The position numbers and the translations under genes are program-made. The notes under the pieces were generated by a model, which had not been told where the DNA came from, did not search any database, and saw nothing but the letters and a program-made list of their open reading frames with translations. From the NCBI RefSeq assembly GCF_002899945.2, contig NZ_PPEG02000005.1, positions 1 to 64,000 on the forward strand: a DNA stretch of 64,000 nucleotides, read 5' to 3'. Numbering within the stretch: position 1 is the first letter of the stretch; every line of letters starts with the position of its first letter. Below are positions 34,334 to 42,844 of this stretch, piece after piece. Origin of the DNA: Chryseobacterium viscerum (GTDB lineage Bacteria > Bacteroidota > Bacteroidia > Flavobacteriales > Weeksellaceae).

Positions 34334-36319
34334 ATGACATTTCAAGAACAGATACAGCAGGGGATTCCTAATCAGCTGCCACAACCAAAACCATACGAGA
34401 CCACTATCAACCATGCTCCGAAGCGTAAAGAAATTTTAGGAGAAGAAGAGAAAAAACTGGCATTGAAGAATGCTTTACGTTATTTTGATCCTCAGTTTCA
34501 CGCAGAGCTGATTCCTGAATTTAAGCAGGAACTGGAAGATTATGGAAGGATTTATATGTACCGTTTCCGTCCGGATTACGAAATGAAGGCGAGACCTATT
34601 ACAGACTATCCCGGAAAATCTGAGCAGGCGAAAGCGATTATGCTGATGATTCAGAACAATCTGGATTATGCAGTGGCACAGCATCCTCACGAACTGATTA
34701 CATACGGTGGAAATGGAGCTGTTTTCTCAAACTGGGCACAGTACCTTTTAACGATGAAGTATCTTTCAGAAATGACAGATGAGCAGACGCTGACAATGTA
34801 TTCGGGACATCCGATGGGGCTTTTCCCATCTCATAAAGAGGCACCAAGAGTAGTTGTGACAAATGGAATGATGATCCCGAACTATTCAAAACCGGATGAC
34901 TGGGAGAAGTTCAATGCATTGGGGGTTACCCAGTACGGACAGATGACCGCGGGAAGTTATATGTATATCGGTCCGCAGGGGATTGTTCACGGGACAACGA
35001 TTACGGTGTTAAATGCTTTCAGAAAAATTAAAAAAGAGCCGAAAGGAGGACTTTTTGTAACGTCAGGATTAGGAGGAATGAGTGGTGCTCAGCCAAAAGC
35101 CGGTAATATCGCGGGCTGTGTTACCGTATGTGCCGAAGTAAATCCTAAAATCACCAAAATCCGTCACGATCAGAAGTGGGTGAATGAGATCTATGAAAAT
35201 CTTGATGAACTGGTAAAAAGAGTAAGAGAAGCACAAGGCAATAAAGAAACGGTGTCTTTGGCCTACCTTGGAAATATTGTTGAAGTTTGGGAGAAATTTG
35301 ATCAGGCAGATTTAAGAATCGATATCGGGTCAGATCAGACTTCACTTCACAATCCTTGGGCTGGAGGGTATTATCCTGCAGGACAAAGTTTTGAAGAATC
35401 TAATACCATGATGGCTGAAAACCCTGAATTATTCAAAGAAAAAGTTCAGGAAACATTGAGAAGACATGCTGCAGCCATCAACAAACATACAGCGAAAGGA
35501 ACGTATTTCTTCGATTATGGAAACGCCTTTTTATTGGAAGCTTCCAGAGCCGGAGCTGATGTAATGGCGGATAATCCTACATTGGGAAGAGAATTCAAAT
35601 ATCCAAGTTATGTACAGGATATTATGGGGCCTATGTGTTTCGATTATGGTTTCGGACCGTTCCGTTGGGTATGTTCCAGTGGAAATCCGGAAGACCTGCA
35701 GAAAACAGATGATATTGCATGTGCAGTATTAGAAGAAATGGTTAAAAATTCTCCTGAAGAAATTCAGCAGCAGATGAAAGATAACATTCAGTGGATCAAA
35801 GGAGCGCAGGAAAATAAACTGGTTGTAGGCTCACAGGCAAGAATCCTTTATGCAGATGCAGAAGGAAGAATGAAAATTGCAGAAGCCTTCAACAAAGCCA
35901 TTAGAAACGGTGAAATAGGACCTGTGGTATTGGGGAGAGACCACCATGATGTTTCGGGAACAGATTCCCCTTACAGAGAGACTTCCAATATCTATGACGG
36001 ATCAAGATTCACTGCAGACATGGCGATTCACAATGTGATTGGTGACAGTTTCCGTGGGGCTACCTGGGTTTCCATTCACAATGGTGGTGGCGTTGGCTGG
36101 GGAGAAGTAATCAACGGAGGTTTTGGAATGCTGTTGGATGGAAGCGATGATGCCGACAGAAGACTAAAGTCTATGCTTTTCTGGGACGTGAACAACGGAA
36201 TCTCAAGAAGAAGCTGGGCCAGAAACGAGGGCGCTATTTTCGCCATTAAAAGAGCCATGGAAGCAGAACCGAACTTGAAAGTGACGATTCCAAATCTTGT
36301 AGACGAAAACTTACTGTAA
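34334..36319 (+). CDS. hutU: Urocanate hydratase
   Basis: 661 residues from ATG 34334 (MTFQEQIQQGIPNQLPQPKPYE). The family hallmarks are GGNGAVFSNWAQYLLTM, GMSGAQPKAGNIAGC near 250, DQTSLHNPWAGGYYPAG and CSSGNPEDL, followed by GPVVLGRDHHDVSGTDSPYRETSN. It converts urocanate to imidazolone propionate with bound NAD in histidine degradation, in the cytosol. The larger size and KPYETTINHAPKRKE start are typical of Bacteroidota forms. hutH, hutI and hutG are not next to it. A Crp-like gene follows 16 nt later. Confidence 0.93.
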   Translation: MTFQEQIQQGIPNQLPQPKPYETTINHAPKRKEILGEEEKKLALKNALRYFDPQFHAELIPEFKQELEDYGRIYMYRFRPDYEMKARPITDYPGKSEQAKAIMLMIQNNLDYAVAQHPHELITYGGNGAVFSNWAQYLLTMKYLSEMTDEQTLTMYSGHPMGLFPSHKEAPRVVVTNGMMIPNYSKPDDWEKFNALGVTQYGQMTAGSYMYIGPQGIVHGTTITVLNAFRKIKKEPKGGLFVTSGLGGMSGAQPKAGNIAGCVTVCAEVNPKITKIRHDQKWVNEIYENLDELVKRVREAQGNKETVSLAYLGNIVEVWEKFDQADLRIDIGSDQTSLHNPWAGGYYPAGQSFEESNTMMAENPELFKEKVQETLRRHAAAINKHTAKGTYFFDYGNAFLLEASRAGADVMADNPTLGREFKYPSYVQDIMGPMCFDYGFGPFRWVCSSGNPEDLQKTDDIACAVLEEMVKNSPEEIQQQMKDNIQWIKGAQENKLVVGSQARILYADAEGRMKIAEAFNKAIRNGEIGPVVLGRDHHDVSGTDSPYRETSNIYDGSRFTADMAIHNVIGDSFRGATWVSIHNGGGVGWGEVINGGFGMLLDGSDDADRRLKSMLFWDVNNGISRRSWARNEGAIFAIKRAMEAEPNLKVTIPNLVDENLL

Positions 36320-36335
36320 TAGATATCATTCAGCA

Positions 36336-36878
36336 TTGGCAACGATCAACAAAAAACTGTTTTCACATCTGAACGTAGAGGATAGTGATCCTGTATGGGA
36401 GAAGTTTGCTGAGGTTGAATTTTCAAAGAAAAACATATTTCCGGACGACAAAGCCTATCTTGTAGAAGATGGGCTTGTCCGTAAATATTACATCAACAGT
36501 ACATCGGATATTGACACCGAGATCTGTGCAGAATTCTACTTTCCCGGTGATATTTTTACCGTTGAAGAAAAAAGCTCCGATGCCGTTTACGAATCTATCA
36601 ACAGAGGCTTGGCATGGGAAATTACCTTAGATGAGGTGAAAGATATGTTCGCTGTAAATCCGCACTGCCGTTTCGTTCAGAATTACTATCTGAGCAGAAA
36701 ACTCAATGCTGCTATGAAGAGAGAAATGCTTCTGCTGAAAAACACTCCGCAGGATCTCTATGAATATCTGCTGAAGAACAAACCTCATTATATTCAGAAT
36801 ATTCCTCTGAAATACCTGGCTTCTTATATCGGGATTACGCCTATCTCTTTAAGCCGAATCAGAAAGAGGATTTTGTAA
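36336..36878 (+). CDS. Crp/Fnr-like regulator with TTG start
   Basis: 180 residues from TTG 36336; no ATG lies near. The N-terminal cyclic-nucleotide-type beta-roll (about 20-100, GLVRKYYINS ... AEFYFPGDIFTVEE) and the C-terminal helix-turn-helix PLKYLASYIGITPISLSRIRKRIL (about 155-180) are clear; the final helix lacks a wing and ends the protein, as in short Bacteroidota Crp-like proteins. It is 16 nt after hutU and so probably co-transcribed. Ligand and target unknown; regulation of hut genes is possible. Confidence 0.78.
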   Translation: MATINKKLFSHLNVEDSDPVWEKFAEVEFSKKNIFPDDKAYLVEDGLVRKYYINSTSDIDTEICAEFYFPGDIFTVEEKSSDAVYESINRGLAWEITLDEVKDMFAVNPHCRFVQNYYLSRKLNAAMKREMLLLKNTPQDLYEYLLKNKPHYIQNIPLKYLASYIGITPISLSRIRKRIL

Positions 36879-37108
36879 GAAGCTAGAAGCTGGATGAGGG
36901 GAGTTGGAAGTTACTCTCAGTCTTCAGATCTTCTGTAGGTTTAATAATTGGTAGATTATTTCAAATAAAAAAGAAGGAATAGTTGTTCTATTATCTCAAT
37001 CACTTCCATCCTCCATCCCCAAGCTTCCATCCTCAAAACATCCTCATTTATTATCTTTTGTTTATTGTCTTGCCTTCCGTAAGTCTTTTCCTTTGTTGAA
37101 AAAAGAAT

Positions 37109-37870
37109 ATGGAAATACAAAAACTCAACTGGGCAGGCATTCGTCTTACTTCTCACTACAAAACCATCTTAATAGATGCGGTAGAAGATTTCTCTTACTA
37201 TAAACCTGTTTTGGGTGATGCTGTGGAGAATCTTTTAGAATTTTCAGAGCATGTACAGGCAGATTATATTCTGTTTACCCATCTGCATCTCGATCATTTT
37301 GACAAAGGAGTGATCCGAAAATGCTTAAAGAAAAACGGAAAACTGATCGTCTATGCAGGACTGGAGTCTGTTGTAAGAAAATTGGTAGATGATGTAGAAA
37401 TCATTGTTCTTGATCTTAATGAAACCTTCACAGAAAACAATATCACTTTCAAACCTGTATTTGCAATGGATGGAGTGGGAGAAATACAGTCCTCCTGGGT
37501 CGTAGATGACGGGATTACCAAAATATTTCATGGTGGAGATACCATCTGGCATAACCAATTCTGGAAGCTCGGAAAAGAAAATCCAAACATAGACTATGCC
37601 TTCTTACCGGTAAACGGAGTAGTGGTTAACTTTGAGATCATCGGATTGGAATACAGCCCCGTTCCCGCTTCCCTCAATCTGAAAGAAGCTTTTGCAGCAG
37701 CCCATCTTCTACATGCCAAAAAGCTGGTGCCCATTCATTACGGATTGTTTGCTCATGAGAAATGTTATATTCCTCAGGTGTTTGACGATCATGATTTGAA
37801 GTGCGTTTCGGAGGAAGTAGGACAGGAGTATATGATTCTGAAAGATGGAGCGATGCTGGTAGAATCTTAA
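37109..37870 (+). CDS. MBL-fold metallohydrolase (UlaG-like)
   Basis: 253 residues, no signal peptide. The zinc site THLHLDHFD (His58, His60, Asp62, His63) is clear, and GGDTIWH (Asp) and PIHYGLFAH (His) supply other ligands, in the arrangement of UlaG-type lactonases. The family hydrolyses lactones, phosphodiesters and more; the substrate cannot be told. The 230 bp before it hold only low-complexity AGCTGGAAG-like sequence. No operon partner. Confidence 0.82.
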   Translation: MEIQKLNWAGIRLTSHYKTILIDAVEDFSYYKPVLGDAVENLLEFSEHVQADYILFTHLHLDHFDKGVIRKCLKKNGKLIVYAGLESVVRKLVDDVEIIVLDLNETFTENNITFKPVFAMDGVGEIQSSWVVDDGITKIFHGGDTIWHNQFWKLGKENPNIDYAFLPVNGVVVNFEIIGLEYSPVPASLNLKEAFAAAHLLHAKKLVPIHYGLFAHEKCYIPQVFDDHDLKCVSEEVGQEYMILKDGAMLVES

Positions 37871-37883
37871 ACAATTTTTTTCT

Positions 37884-37997
37884 GAACCATTAAGAATGTT
37901 GAATCTGTTAAGAATATAAAGATGAAACGCAGACTTAAAAAATATCTTTGATGTTTCTCTTAACTTATCTTCACCACTTCAATATTCTTAATGGTTC
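37884..37997. repeat. Palindromic repeat family 2, copy C
   Basis: A 114-bp unit with perfect 14-bp inverted ends, GAACCATTAAGAAT and ATTCTTAATGGTTC. Related to copies A and B at 13.6-14.0 kb and, reversed, to copy D at 40185. It lies in the 386-bp gap before the gene at 38257. Confidence 0.8.
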
Positions 37998-38012
37998 AAA
38001 AAGATAAGCTTG

Positions 38013-38175
38013 TTGGAAAACGCAAAGGCGCAAAATGATAGTAAAAAGATACTGCTTTAAGACGCAAAGATTTTATCTCCGATAAAATTGATGATGTGTC
38101 ACTTGTCGGAAATTTTAGATTTTCTTGCGCCTTACCATAAAACTCTCAAAAACCTTGCGCCTTTGCGTTTTCCAA
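38013..38175. repeat. 163-bp palindromic element with 21-bp perfect inverted ends
   Basis: The left arm 38013-38033 begins TTGGAAAACGCAAAGG and its exact reverse complement lies at 38155-38175. The inside holds AAGACGCAAAGATTTTATC, which recurs reversed at about 40379-40401. Part of a pile of short repeats upstream of the Cys-rich family. Confidence 0.75.
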
Positions 38176-38213
38176 CTTAAGTTAAAATGATAAAATATTT
38201 TAAAATCCTTTCC

Positions 38214-38243
38214 AACCTTTTTTATGATAAAATCATCTTTATA
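38214..38243 (+). promoter_or_regulatory. ECF-type promoter candidate of the gene at 38257
   Basis: CCAACCTTTT then TCTTTATA, with 18 bp between AACC and TCTTTA. The same elements with the same spacing occur before the paralogue at 40526. AAC at -35 and TCT at -10 resemble ECF sigma promoters. Confidence 0.45.
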
Positions 38244-38256
38244 GTAAAAGAATACT

Positions 38257-38976
38257 ATGAAAATTACCATTCCCAAACCCTGTCATGAAAACTGGAATAC
38301 AATGACCCCTGATGAAAAAGGAAGATTCTGTGCTGTTTGTTCCAAAACGGTGAGAGATTTCAGGAATGCACAGGATGATGAGATTATAGAGGTTTTTACT
38401 AATGCTTCGCAGGAAATCTGTGGGAATTTTAATCCGTCACAGCTTAATAGGGATTTAAATTATTCCTATATCAATACTTTATTGGTGAAATTTGCGGTTG
38501 GTGTCATGCTGACAACGGGAGGAATGGTACGTGTGAATGCACAGCAAAATAAAGCCAATGATACTTTAAAAATTGAAGAAATACAGGATGTTGTATTGTC
38601 TGAATTCAGGAAAGATAGGAAATTACTTGGGTCAGTTTCTGTAGTGTCTATGGATGCTTTAGCCTGCAAAGAAAAGGAAGGTAAAGGAGCCGTTACCGAT
38701 GTGTCAAAAATATTTTTCAGCCAGATCTCTCCTAATGCGTATCCAGAGACAAGTACAATACGCATTGGCAAAGCTCCTTCAAGCGGAGCAAGACCCTATA
38801 GTCCATTGTATGTTGTAGATGGGAAAATAAGCGATTATGAGAAAGTAAAAGCACTGGATCCTAATGTGGTAAAAACAGTTAATGTTTTGAAGGAAGCTTC
38901 TGCAACGGCAAAGTATGGCAAAAAAGCAAAAGATGGAGTAGTCGTAATTACGACTAAAAAGAAAAGAAAGATTTAA
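38257..38976 (+). CDS. CHENW-Cys domain / TonB-plug-like protein, paralogue 1
   Basis: 239 residues. The N-terminal 65 residues form a Cys-rich domain: [22 protein letters not shown] (Cys9, His10, Cys25, Cys28) and ICGNF (Cys near 55), a possible zinc or iron site. Then a membrane span ([21 protein letters not shown], about 72-92) ending in a signal-like AQQ. The C-terminal part (about 175-239) reads [53 protein letters not shown], the plug-domain pattern of TonB-dependent receptors (LDGxx ... SxxVLKxxxAxxxYGxxxxxGVVxIxTK). No barrel follows. Domain order cytoplasm-membrane-periplasm is inferred. Confidence 0.72.
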   Translation: MKITIPKPCHENWNTMTPDEKGRFCAVCSKTVRDFRNAQDDEIIEVFTNASQEICGNFNPSQLNRDLNYSYINTLLVKFAVGVMLTTGGMVRVNAQQNKANDTLKIEEIQDVVLSEFRKDRKLLGSVSVVSMDALACKEKEGKGAVTDVSKIFFSQISPNAYPETSTIRIGKAPSSGARPYSPLYVVDGKISDYEKVKALDPNVVKTVNVLKEASATAKYGKKAKDGVVVITTKKKRKI

Positions 38977-39003
38977 CTATCTTAGAGGATAAAATAGATA
39001 ACC

Positions 39004-39579
39004 ATGAAATTGACGATTCCTAAGCCCTGTCACGAAAACTGGGAATATATGGACCCTGATGAAAAGGGTAAATATTGTTCTGTATGCTCTAAATCCGTTT
39101 ATGATTTTACAGGTTTTTCTGATGAAGAGATCCGTAATTTTAACTTTGATCAAAAGATATGTGGACGATTTCGGGAAGATCAGCTGAACAGAAATCTGAA
39201 TTTTTCAATAGCCGGTAAATTGGCTGCCGGTTTGCTTATTGCTGGTGGTGGTTTATCTGCTATCAATGCACAGGAAATAAAGCCTAGAGATACCACAATC
39301 CCTACTGAAACCTCAAGTGGTTTTACGGCCCCATCCACAAAACAAGATACTATAAAGAAAGTATTCCGTATAAAAGTGGGGATGGTTGCTTCAGATAATG
39401 AAGATTTTTTAATTATTCTGGACAATAAAGAGATGACATTGAAGGAATACAGGGCTTTGAATTTTGATTTTAAAACGGTAGAGAGTACTCAAATTATCAG
39501 AGATCCGGAGATTCTAAAAAAATATGGTGAAAAAGCCAAGAACAAGGTCGTTATTATAACAACTAAAAAGACGAAATAA
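39004..39579 (+). CDS. CHENW-Cys domain / TonB-plug-like protein, paralogue 2
   Basis: 191 residues, starting [35 protein letters not shown] with the same Cys9-His10, Cys25-x2-Cys28 and a later CGRF. A single membrane span (AAGLLIAGGGLSAINA) is followed by a periplasm-type tail ending FLIILDNKEMTLKEY ... DPEILKKYGEKAKNKVVIITTKK. It lies 27 nt after paralogue 1 and is shorter in its middle. Likely co-transcribed with it and with the TTG-started gene 13 nt downstream. Confidence 0.72.
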   Translation: MKLTIPKPCHENWEYMDPDEKGKYCSVCSKSVYDFTGFSDEEIRNFNFDQKICGRFREDQLNRNLNFSIAGKLAAGLLIAGGGLSAINAQEIKPRDTTIPTETSSGFTAPSTKQDTIKKVFRIKVGMVASDNEDFLIILDNKEMTLKEYRALNFDFKTVESTQIIRDPEILKKYGEKAKNKVVIITTKKTK

Positions 39580-39592
39580 GCAGCAGTCCGTT

Positions 39593-40048
39593 TTGAAAAA
39601 ATATACCGCACACTATCAAAAAAAAGACTTGGTTCTGGTTTCGGACATTAAGCATGAAATCGGGAGGATAACAGAGACCAGGAAATTGTTTCAATATGAG
39701 GAATATATAGCTTTAAACTCAAAAAAATACAATATTAAGAATGTAGGCTTTTTAAAGAATGATATAGAACTTTTTGATGCTAATACAGTAGTTTACTTTA
39801 CCGATTTGGCCAAAGAAAGAATTATTAAGTCGGGGCAAGGAGTTCGGATCCATTATTTTAAATTAAAGAAGACTAGGCAGCTGATAGAAAAAGGAAAAGT
39901 ATTAATTGAGATAAGCGAAGAAAAAAGAAGGTTTAAAGAACCTGTTTTTCATGTAGAAGTGGATGATTCTGTTGATGATTTGCTTACTTTATTGTTCCTG
40001 CATTTTTCAACAAAAGAATTTAATTCTATTGGTGGAGACGGAGATTAA
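39593..40048 (+). CDS. Protein of unknown function with TTG start
   Basis: 151 residues. The reading frame contains no internal methionine, so translation must use TTG at 39593 (or another non-ATG codon); it begins 13 nt after the stop of paralogue 2, and coupling is likely. The sequence MKKYTAHYQKKDLVLVSDIKHEIGRITETRKLFQYEEYIAL is beta-rich, with an acidic C-terminus (EVDDSVDDLLTLL ... GGDGD). It is somewhat like phospholipid-scramblase/LURP-type beta folds, but this is only a weak impression. Function unknown. Confidence 0.6.
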   Translation: MKKYTAHYQKKDLVLVSDIKHEIGRITETRKLFQYEEYIALNSKKYNIKNVGFLKNDIELFDANTVVYFTDLAKERIIKSGQGVRIHYFKLKKTRQLIEKGKVLIEISEEKRRFKEPVFHVEVDDSVDDLLTLLFLHFSTKEFNSIGGDGD

Positions 40049-40184
40049 AACACTTCATATAAAGATCCAATGATCATCTCATATAATTCCAGAAACACGC
40101 TTCCATTGTCACTCCACAGGAGTCTCAATTATGCTTTTAAACATAATATAAAAAACTCAGTTATATGCTGTTTTTTATTATTTT

Positions 40185-40279
40185 GAACCATTACGGGAGT
40201 GAAGTGGTGAAGATAAGTTAAGGAAAACATCAAGATGTTTTGTAAGCGTTGTGTGTCACCTTAATATTCTTAAACTATT
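40185..40279. repeat. Palindromic repeat family 2, copy D (inverted, degraded)
   Basis: Starts GAACCATTACGG..GAAGTGGTGAAGATAAGTTAAG; aligned to the reverse complement of copy C it agrees through GAAGTGGTGAAGATAAGTTAA, but its right end is decayed. It begins the 477-bp gap 40049-40525, which also has CAGATCTCACAGATTTCACAG-like tandem words and a reversed piece of the 38013-38175 element. Confidence 0.65.
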
Positions 40280-40481
40280 TTCCCGCAGATCTCACAGATT
40301 TCACAGATCTTTTTATATTATCTGCTTAATCTGCACAATCTGCGAGAGATCAAAATAGACAGTGTTCAATTTTATCGAAGATAAAATCTTTGCGTCTTAA
40401 AGCAATACCTCTTTACTATCATTTTGCGCCTTTGAGTTTTTCAACTTAAGTTAAAAGACAAAACATTTTAAAACACTTTCC

Positions 40482-40511
40482 AACCTTTTCTACCATAATC
40501 TCATCTTTATA
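40482..40511 (+). promoter_or_regulatory. ECF-type promoter candidate of the gene at 40526
   Basis: CAACCTTTT then TCTTTATA with the same 18-bp AACC-to-TCTTTA spacing as at 38214, within an upstream region shared by both genes from AACTTAAGTTAAAA onward. Confidence 0.45.
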
Positions 40512-40525
40512 AGCAAAAGAATATT

Positions 40526-41092
40526 ATGAAAATTACCATACCAAAACCCTGTCACGAAAACTGGGAAACAATGACAGCCGATGAAAAAGGAAAATTCTGT
40601 GGGGCTTGTTCTAAAACAGTAACCGATTTTACAGGCTATTCGGATGAAGAACTTTTAATGAGCTTTAAGTCTGATAAAAATGTTTGTGGAAGGTTTACAG
40701 ATGATCAGCTGGGAAGAAATCTGAGCTTCTCATTAACCTCCAAAATAGCCCTAGGATTATTGGCTGCCAGTGGAATGATAACGACTGCCAAAGCACAGGA
40801 ATTGAAAGATGAAGAAGTAAAGAAAGTAGATTTTAAAAAAGGATTCCAGGGTATAGAAGTCATCAACAATACATTACATAAAACCATGTGGCTGGGCATG
40901 CCTACTGAGGAAGAAATTGAGGCTACACAACCGTTGATCCTGCTGGATAATAAAAAAATAAACGAAAAGAAGATGAAAAAGATAAATGGAGATAAAGTGA
41001 AAAGCGTAAAAATACTTTCCGGTGAAGGAGCCACTAAACTGTATGGAGATAGAGGTAAATATGGCGTGATTGTAATTGAAAGTAAAAAATAA
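40526..41092 (+). CDS. CHENW-Cys domain / TonB-plug-like protein, paralogue 3
   Basis: 188 residues: KPCHENWETMTADEKGKFCGAC (Cys9, His10, Cys25, Cys28), NVCGRF (Cys54), QLGRNLSF, a span SKIALGLLAASGMITTAKA, then a periplasm-type tail ending ILLDNKKINEKKMKKINGDKVKSVKILSGEGATKLYGDRGKYGVIVIESKK, again plug-like. Upstream DNA is shared with paralogue 1, so this copy arose by duplication of gene plus promoter. Confidence 0.72.
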   Translation: MKITIPKPCHENWETMTADEKGKFCGACSKTVTDFTGYSDEELLMSFKSDKNVCGRFTDDQLGRNLSFSLTSKIALGLLAASGMITTAKAQELKDEEVKKVDFKKGFQGIEVINNTLHKTMWLGMPTEEEIEATQPLILLDNKKINEKKMKKINGDKVKSVKILSGEGATKLYGDRGKYGVIVIESKK

Positions 41093-41174
41093 GAGCATGC
41101 TGAAATTCATGCAATATGGATGATTGTCATTCGGAATAAGTTGTTTTTTACCCAATAAATTAATACATTGAAGA

Positions 41175-41933
41175 ATGAAAAAAATTGGAATTATAGGTTG
41201 TGGCTGGTTGGGCGGTCATATTGCAGAGAGATTATCCGGGCAATATGAGATTTTTGCAACCACTACTTCTGAGTCTAAAATACAGGATTTATCAGATAAA
41301 GGATACCACGTTACACAGGTTAGTTTTGAAGACGATAGATCCGAAACAATAAGAGAATGGGAGATCGCTCCACAATTGGATGCCGTGATTATTACCGTTC
41401 CTTTTGCAGGAGTAAGAGGTGCTGAAATTCCATTACAGGAGAGAGCTCAGAATCTGCTTAAATTTCTTGGAGATTATAAAGGGCAGCTCTATTTGATGAG
41501 CTCTACTGGCGTATATCCGAATATCGATCAGGAATTTACAGAAGATGACCGATCTGCAGAAGATGTTCCCAGTGAAAGTGCAATAGCCAAAAGATTCCCG
41601 GAAGTCAATATTTTAAGACTGGCAGGATTAATGGGTGATCAGAGACTTTTAAAGAATTATAATATTTCAAACCTGGACTTGCTGGTCAATCATATTCATT
41701 ATGCTGATATCTGTTCGGTTGTTGAAAAAATGCTGGAAAATAAATCTCATTCCAAAGTCTATAATGTGGTGGCACCTGTTCATCCCAATAAAGAAGAGAT
41801 CATCAATGCCCAGAAAGATCTGCCATATTCAGGAGAACGTACGACCGAAGGCCGAATCATTTCATCAGAAAAATTAATTTCAGATCTGAATTTTGAATTT
41901 CAATATCCGGATCCGAGGTATTTCCATTTGTAA
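41175..41933 (+). CDS. NAD(P)-dependent epimerase/SDR-like protein (YeeZ-type)
   Basis: 252 residues. The N-terminal glycine motif IGIIGCGWLGGHIAERLSG binds NAD(P), and SSTGVYPNID has a Ser/Tyr arrangement like extended SDRs, though the second half is shorter than classic epimerases. The YeeZ-type group is of unknown substrate. Cytosolic. Single gene, followed by a bidirectional terminator. Confidence 0.75.
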   Translation: MKKIGIIGCGWLGGHIAERLSGQYEIFATTTSESKIQDLSDKGYHVTQVSFEDDRSETIREWEIAPQLDAVIITVPFAGVRGAEIPLQERAQNLLKFLGDYKGQLYLMSSTGVYPNIDQEFTEDDRSAEDVPSESAIAKRFPEVNILRLAGLMGDQRLLKNYNISNLDLLVNHIHYADICSVVEKMLENKSHSKVYNVVAPVHPNKEEIINAQKDLPYSGERTTEGRIISSEKLISDLNFEFQYPDPRYFHL

Positions 41934-41994
41934 ATGCTTCAGGAAATTAAGTGATTCTGATGATCACTAAAAAGAAAAAAGAATGTAAAATAGA

Positions 41995-42030
41995 AGCTCC
42001 GGCGATCGAAGATCGCCGGAGCTCTTTATA
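41995..42030. terminator. Strong bidirectional terminator
   Basis: A perfect 13-bp GC-rich stem AGCTCCGGCGATC / GATCGCCGGAGCT with loop GAA, then CTTTATATATT, between convergent stops 41933 and 42047. Confidence 0.8.
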
Positions 42031-42046
42031 TATTAAAAGCAAAAGC

Positions 42047-42619
42047 TTATTTTCCCACAGCTGCAATAGCGGCCTCATAGTTGGGTTCCTGTGAAATATC
42101 CGGTACCTGCTCTTCGTAAATAATGTTTCCTGAAGGATCTATCACAACAACAGCTCTGCTCAGCAATCCTTTCATCGCAGAATCTACCATTTCCACACCA
42201 TAGTTCCATCCGAAATCTGAACGGAAATCTGAAAGCATGATCACATTTTTGATCCCTTCCGCACCACAGAACCTTTTCTGGGCAAACGGCAAATCTTTGG
42301 AAATACAAAGGACTACCGTATTGGGAAGATTTCCTGCATCCTCATTGAAATGGTGTACAGATGCAGAGCAAACTCCTGTGTCTACACTTGGAAAGATATT
42401 CAGAATGACATATCTTCCTTTGTAAGAATCCAGTGTCTGATCATTCATATTGACATCTGTAAGGGTGAATTTAGGGGCTGGCTTATTCAGGGCCGGCAAT
42501 TTGGCATAAGTATGTACTTCTTTTCCTCCCATTAAAACAGTATTGGTTGCTTTGGATTTTTGAGCAAAGCCCACCGCAGAGAAGAATAACAGGGTACTGA
42601 AAACTAATTTTGAAAACAT
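42047..42619 (-). CDS. tpx: Periplasmic thiol peroxidase (Tpx, atypical 2-Cys peroxiredoxin)
   Basis: 190 residues. Unlike cytosolic Tpx it starts with a signal peptide (MFSKLVFSTLLFFSAVGFAQ). The peroxidatic site is NIFPSVDTGVC and the resolving Cys is in RFCGAEGI, with the usual spacing of about 35. LSDFRSDFGWNYGV is typical of the family. It reduces peroxides, with electrons from thioredoxin or a periplasmic thiol system. Single gene. Confidence 0.9.
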   Translation of the reverse strand: MFSKLVFSTLLFFSAVGFAQKSKATNTVLMGGKEVHTYAKLPALNKPAPKFTLTDVNMNDQTLDSYKGRYVILNIFPSVDTGVCSASVHHFNEDAGNLPNTVVLCISKDLPFAQKRFCGAEGIKNVIMLSDFRSDFGWNYGVEMVDSAMKGLLSRAVVVIDPSGNIIYEEQVPDISQEPNYEAAIAAVGK

Positions 42620-42844
42620 GAAAATTTATTTTTCAGCTAAATTATTCTTTTTTCAGGAGCTAAGATTAATTTTAATTCAAATAGATCGAATCTATGATCA
42701 GATTGTTTTTTTCAAAACATTTTACTTCTACCTTTATATTATTAAACGTTGCAGTTTCGAAGTGTCATTCAGAATGACGAAAGCCAAATTGTTTGATTTT
42801 TGAGGCAGCTTCAATTTTATCACATTAAAAAAATAGAAAGATTT

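Noticed and set aside
36879..37060. AGCTGGAAG-type low-complexity sequence (also 56635-56870)
   Set aside because: Purine/pyrimidine-rich with loose inverted similarity, but no defined ends or coding signal.
40290..40350. CAGATTTCACAGAT / AATCTGCGAGAG tandem-like words, first taken for a CRISPR-like array
   Set aside because: Words are degenerate, with no constant repeat length or spacers, and similar text recurs at 23560; repeat debris.
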